A program made the position numbers and the translations under genes. Below are positions 62,578-64,000 of a stretch of DNA of 64,000 bases, piece after piece. Under the pieces are notes generated by a model, which did no database searches, had not been told where the DNA came from, and saw only the letters and a program-made list of their open reading frames with translations. Positions within the stretch are counted from its first letter, which is position 1. Each line of letters starts with the position of its first letter. This DNA comes from Arthrobacter sp. StoSoilA2. GTDB taxonomy: Bacteria; Actinomycetota; Actinomycetes; Actinomycetales; Micrococcaceae. The stretch spans positions 2,542,001 through 2,606,000 of the forward strand of contig NZ_AP024643.1 of assembly GCF_019977195.1 (NCBI RefSeq), read 5' to 3'.

Positions 62578-63348
62578 CGCAGCGTTCTCGTCAATGAGCC
62601 ACAGGGTCCTGGAGCGCCCCACGGGGCCCGCTGCGGGGACCTGAACAGGATTGGCACCTGCCAAGGCAAGGCCCACAGCACCGGCCTTGTCTTCACCCGC
62701 TACGACCATCCAGATTTCCTGCGCCGTGTTGATGGCGGGCAAGGTCAGGGAAATGCGCGACGGCGGCGGCTTGGGTGAGTTTTCAACGCCCACCACTGTC
62801 CGGTTCTTCTCCCTGATGGCAGCCTGTTCCGGGAAGAGGGACGCGACATGGGCGTCCGGACCTACACCGAGCAGGAGTACGTCGAACCGAGGAAGGACAC
62901 CGGGCTCCTCCGGGCGGGTATCGGACATGTCAGCTGCGTGCTCTGCCTCAGCTGCTGCCTTCAGCCTGTCGGCATAGTCAGCCGCAGCGTCGTCAGCTGA
63001 AACGAACTCGTCCGAGGAACCGGGCTCGTGGACCCGGGCAGGGTCAACCGGCAGGTGAGCGAGCAGGGCCTGATGTGCCTGGCGGGTATTGCGGTCATCG
63101 CTGTCTGCTGCGACAAAGCGCTCATCACCCCACCAGAAGTTCACCTTTGACCAGTCGACAGCTGGTGCCGCGGCCGAATCCGCCACCGCTTTCAGGGTGC
63201 CGATCCCGACAGTTCCTCCTGTCAGGACCACCGTGGCCTCACCGTGCTTGTCCTGGACATCCACAAGCTTGGTGATAAGGCGGGCCGCAATGGCCGCCAT
63301 GAGCACCTTGGAATCGGGGTGGATGCTTACTCTGGGCTCAGCGTGCAC
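62530..63348 (-). CDS. pgl: 6-phosphogluconolactonase
   Basis: 272-residue lactonase of the oxidative pentose phosphate pathway. VVLTGGTVGIGTLKAV, FWWGDERFVAADS and LLLGVGPDAHVASLFP are the family blocks, and RISLTLPAINTAQEIWMVVAG follows. The GTG start overlaps the opcA stop by 11 bases, so it is co-transcribed with opcA (and probably zwf beyond the window). The last 48 bases overlap rbpA on the other strand. Confidence 0.94.
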   Translation of the reverse strand: MHAEPRVSIHPDSKVLMAAIAARLITKLVDVQDKHGEATVVLTGGTVGIGTLKAVADSAAAPAVDWSKVNFWWGDERFVAADSDDRNTRQAHQALLAHLPVDPARVHEPGSSDEFVSADDAAADYADRLKAAAEAEHAADMSDTRPEEPGVLPRFDVLLLGVGPDAHVASLFPEQAAIREKNRTVVGVENSPKPPPSRISLTLPAINTAQEIWMVVAGEDKAGAVGLALAGANPVQVPAAGPVGRSRTLWLIDENAASRVPQQLVRKDPAGA

Positions 63349-64000
63349 TGGTCTGGACTCTCCTCTGACTGGTTAATGGCAGTCCCATCGTAATCACTTC
63401 TCCGAAGACTTCGTCGGGGTCCAGCCGGCGGAGTTCTTCGGCGAGGCAATCCTTCAGGCTGCGTCGGGGGAGGGTGATGCGCTGCGCGGGCTGACCCGGC
63501 TGCGTTAGCTCTGCCACGGACAATCCCGGGCGGAAAAGCTGGACGTCACCGCTGGCACGCGTCATGCGGACGCGGCGGATTCCCGTACCGGCCGGATCGG
63601 CAACGATCGTTACAGGCGCCTGCAGGGCAAGGCTCAACCAGGCTGCCAGTAGCAGGGTACTCGGAGAGTCCGAAGCACCTTCCACCGCAACGGCCGAGAC
63701 AGGATCGCCGTCCACTTGGTCGAACACGGCGGCAAGCTGCATGCGCCAGTTCGTCAGGCGGGTCCATGCGAGATCGGTGTCGCCTGCCTTGTAGGTCCGA
63801 CGAATGTTCTCCAGCGCCTGGGCGGGGTCGGGCTCGTTCGCGGAGTCCGTGATGCGACGGTGTGCAATACGACCGATGGACGTCTCGCAGGCACTTTCCG
63901 GTGCGCCGTGCGGCCACCACGCCACAATCGGTGCGTCCGGAAGCAGGAGGCCTGATACCAGGGACTCGCTTTCGTGGGCCATGTGGCCGAATCCCCGGAG
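63338..64000 (-). CDS. opcA: Glucose-6-phosphate dehydrogenase assembly protein OpcA (5' end outside window)
   Basis: C-terminal 220 residues or so of OpcA. The frame stays open to the window end, and an ATG at 63982 is internal to the homologous region (LRGFGHMAHESESLVSGLLLPDAPIVAWWPHGAP). OpcA helps assemble and activate glucose-6-phosphate dehydrogenase in actinobacteria and cyanobacteria. It precedes pgl with an 11-base overlap. Confidence 0.92.
   Translation of the reverse strand, partial: LRGFGHMAHESESLVSGLLLPDAPIVAWWPHGAPESACETSIGRIAHRRITDSANEPDPAQALENIRRTYKAGDTDLAWTRLTNWRMQLAAVFDQVDGDPVSAVAVEGASDSPSTLLLAAWLSLALQAPVTIVADPAGTGIRRVRMTRASGDVQLFRPGLSVAELTQPGQPAQRITLPRRSLKDCLAEELRRLDPDEVFGEVITMGLPLTSQRRVQTSAR

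Overview
The window is a high-GC actinobacterial chromosome segment, most likely from the Micrococcaceae (Arthrobacter, Paenarthrobacter or a close relative). The reasons are the strong preference for C/G-ending codons, many GTG starts, actinobacterial marker genes (RbpA, WhiA, OpcA, a CoaE-GrpB fusion, a four-domain S1 protein with a long acidic tail) and two actinobacterial gene orders: polA ... rpsA ... coaE-uvrB, and uvrC-rapZ-yvcK-whiA-(sod)-gap-pgk-tpiA-secG-rbpA-pgl-opcA. No rRNA, tRNA, CRISPR array, insertion sequence, prophage or origin was seen, and no gap between genes exceeds 300 bases.

Layout. 0-4.7 kb: an amidohydrolase/APC permease operon with a divergent TetR regulator and an M50 membrane protease. 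4.8-13.7 kb: an EF-G-like GTPase, a small alpha/beta hydrolase, a LigD-type polymerase domain, a beta-lactamase-fold lipoprotein that lacks its catalytic residues, a Sua5/YciO protein and a LolA-like/ABC ATPase/ABC permease set. 13.8-18.1 kb: an amino-sugar locus (SIS isomerase/deaminase, BadF/NAGK-type kinase, a frameshifted sugar porter and a divergent GntR regulator with two DasR-like operators). 18.1-21.1 kb: a kynurenine operon (kynA, kynU and a PaaX-family regulator). 21.2-26.5 kb: a small HAD protein, a PiT phosphate transporter behind a PHO-box-like repeat, a lipoprotein/membrane protein pair, a reductase and a thioesterase. 26.5-40.7 kb: the core block polA, an Eis-like acetyltransferase, a polysaccharide deacetylase, rpsA, a GNAT protein, YigZ, coaE, uvrB, TerC behind a candidate yybP-ykoY manganese riboswitch, and an MFS transporter. 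40.7-47.9 kb: a peptidase-like hydrolase, a GNAT protein, a CoA transferase, a DUF3516-type helicase, a trans-aconitate methyltransferase and a small GntR regulator. 48-64 kb: uvrA, a HAD phosphatase, an acyltransferase, uvrC, rapZ, yvcK, whiA, sodA, gap, pgk, tpiA, secG, rbpA, pgl and opcA (cut by the window end).

Functionally, all three excinuclease subunits lie within about 18 kb. uvrA alone has a recognisable LexA-type box, laid over its promoter. The right end carries lower glycolysis, its envelope-associated regulators and the entrance to the pentose phosphate pathway.

Two sequence-level patterns stand out. First, about fifteen genes on both strands have a TANNNT element ending 6-8 bases before the start codon, the layout of leaderless transcripts. 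The most compact case is the overlapping yigZ/coaE divergent pair. Second, rbpA and pgl overlap tail to tail by 48 bases, and a perfect 16-bp terminator-like hairpin for pgl is written inside the rbpA reading frame. I did not find a clearly new multi-gene system. The most promising leads are regulatory (the embedded terminator, the riboswitch, PHO-, dre- and SOS-type sites, the PaaX-regulated kyn operon) plus the apparent pseudoenzyme lipoprotein.
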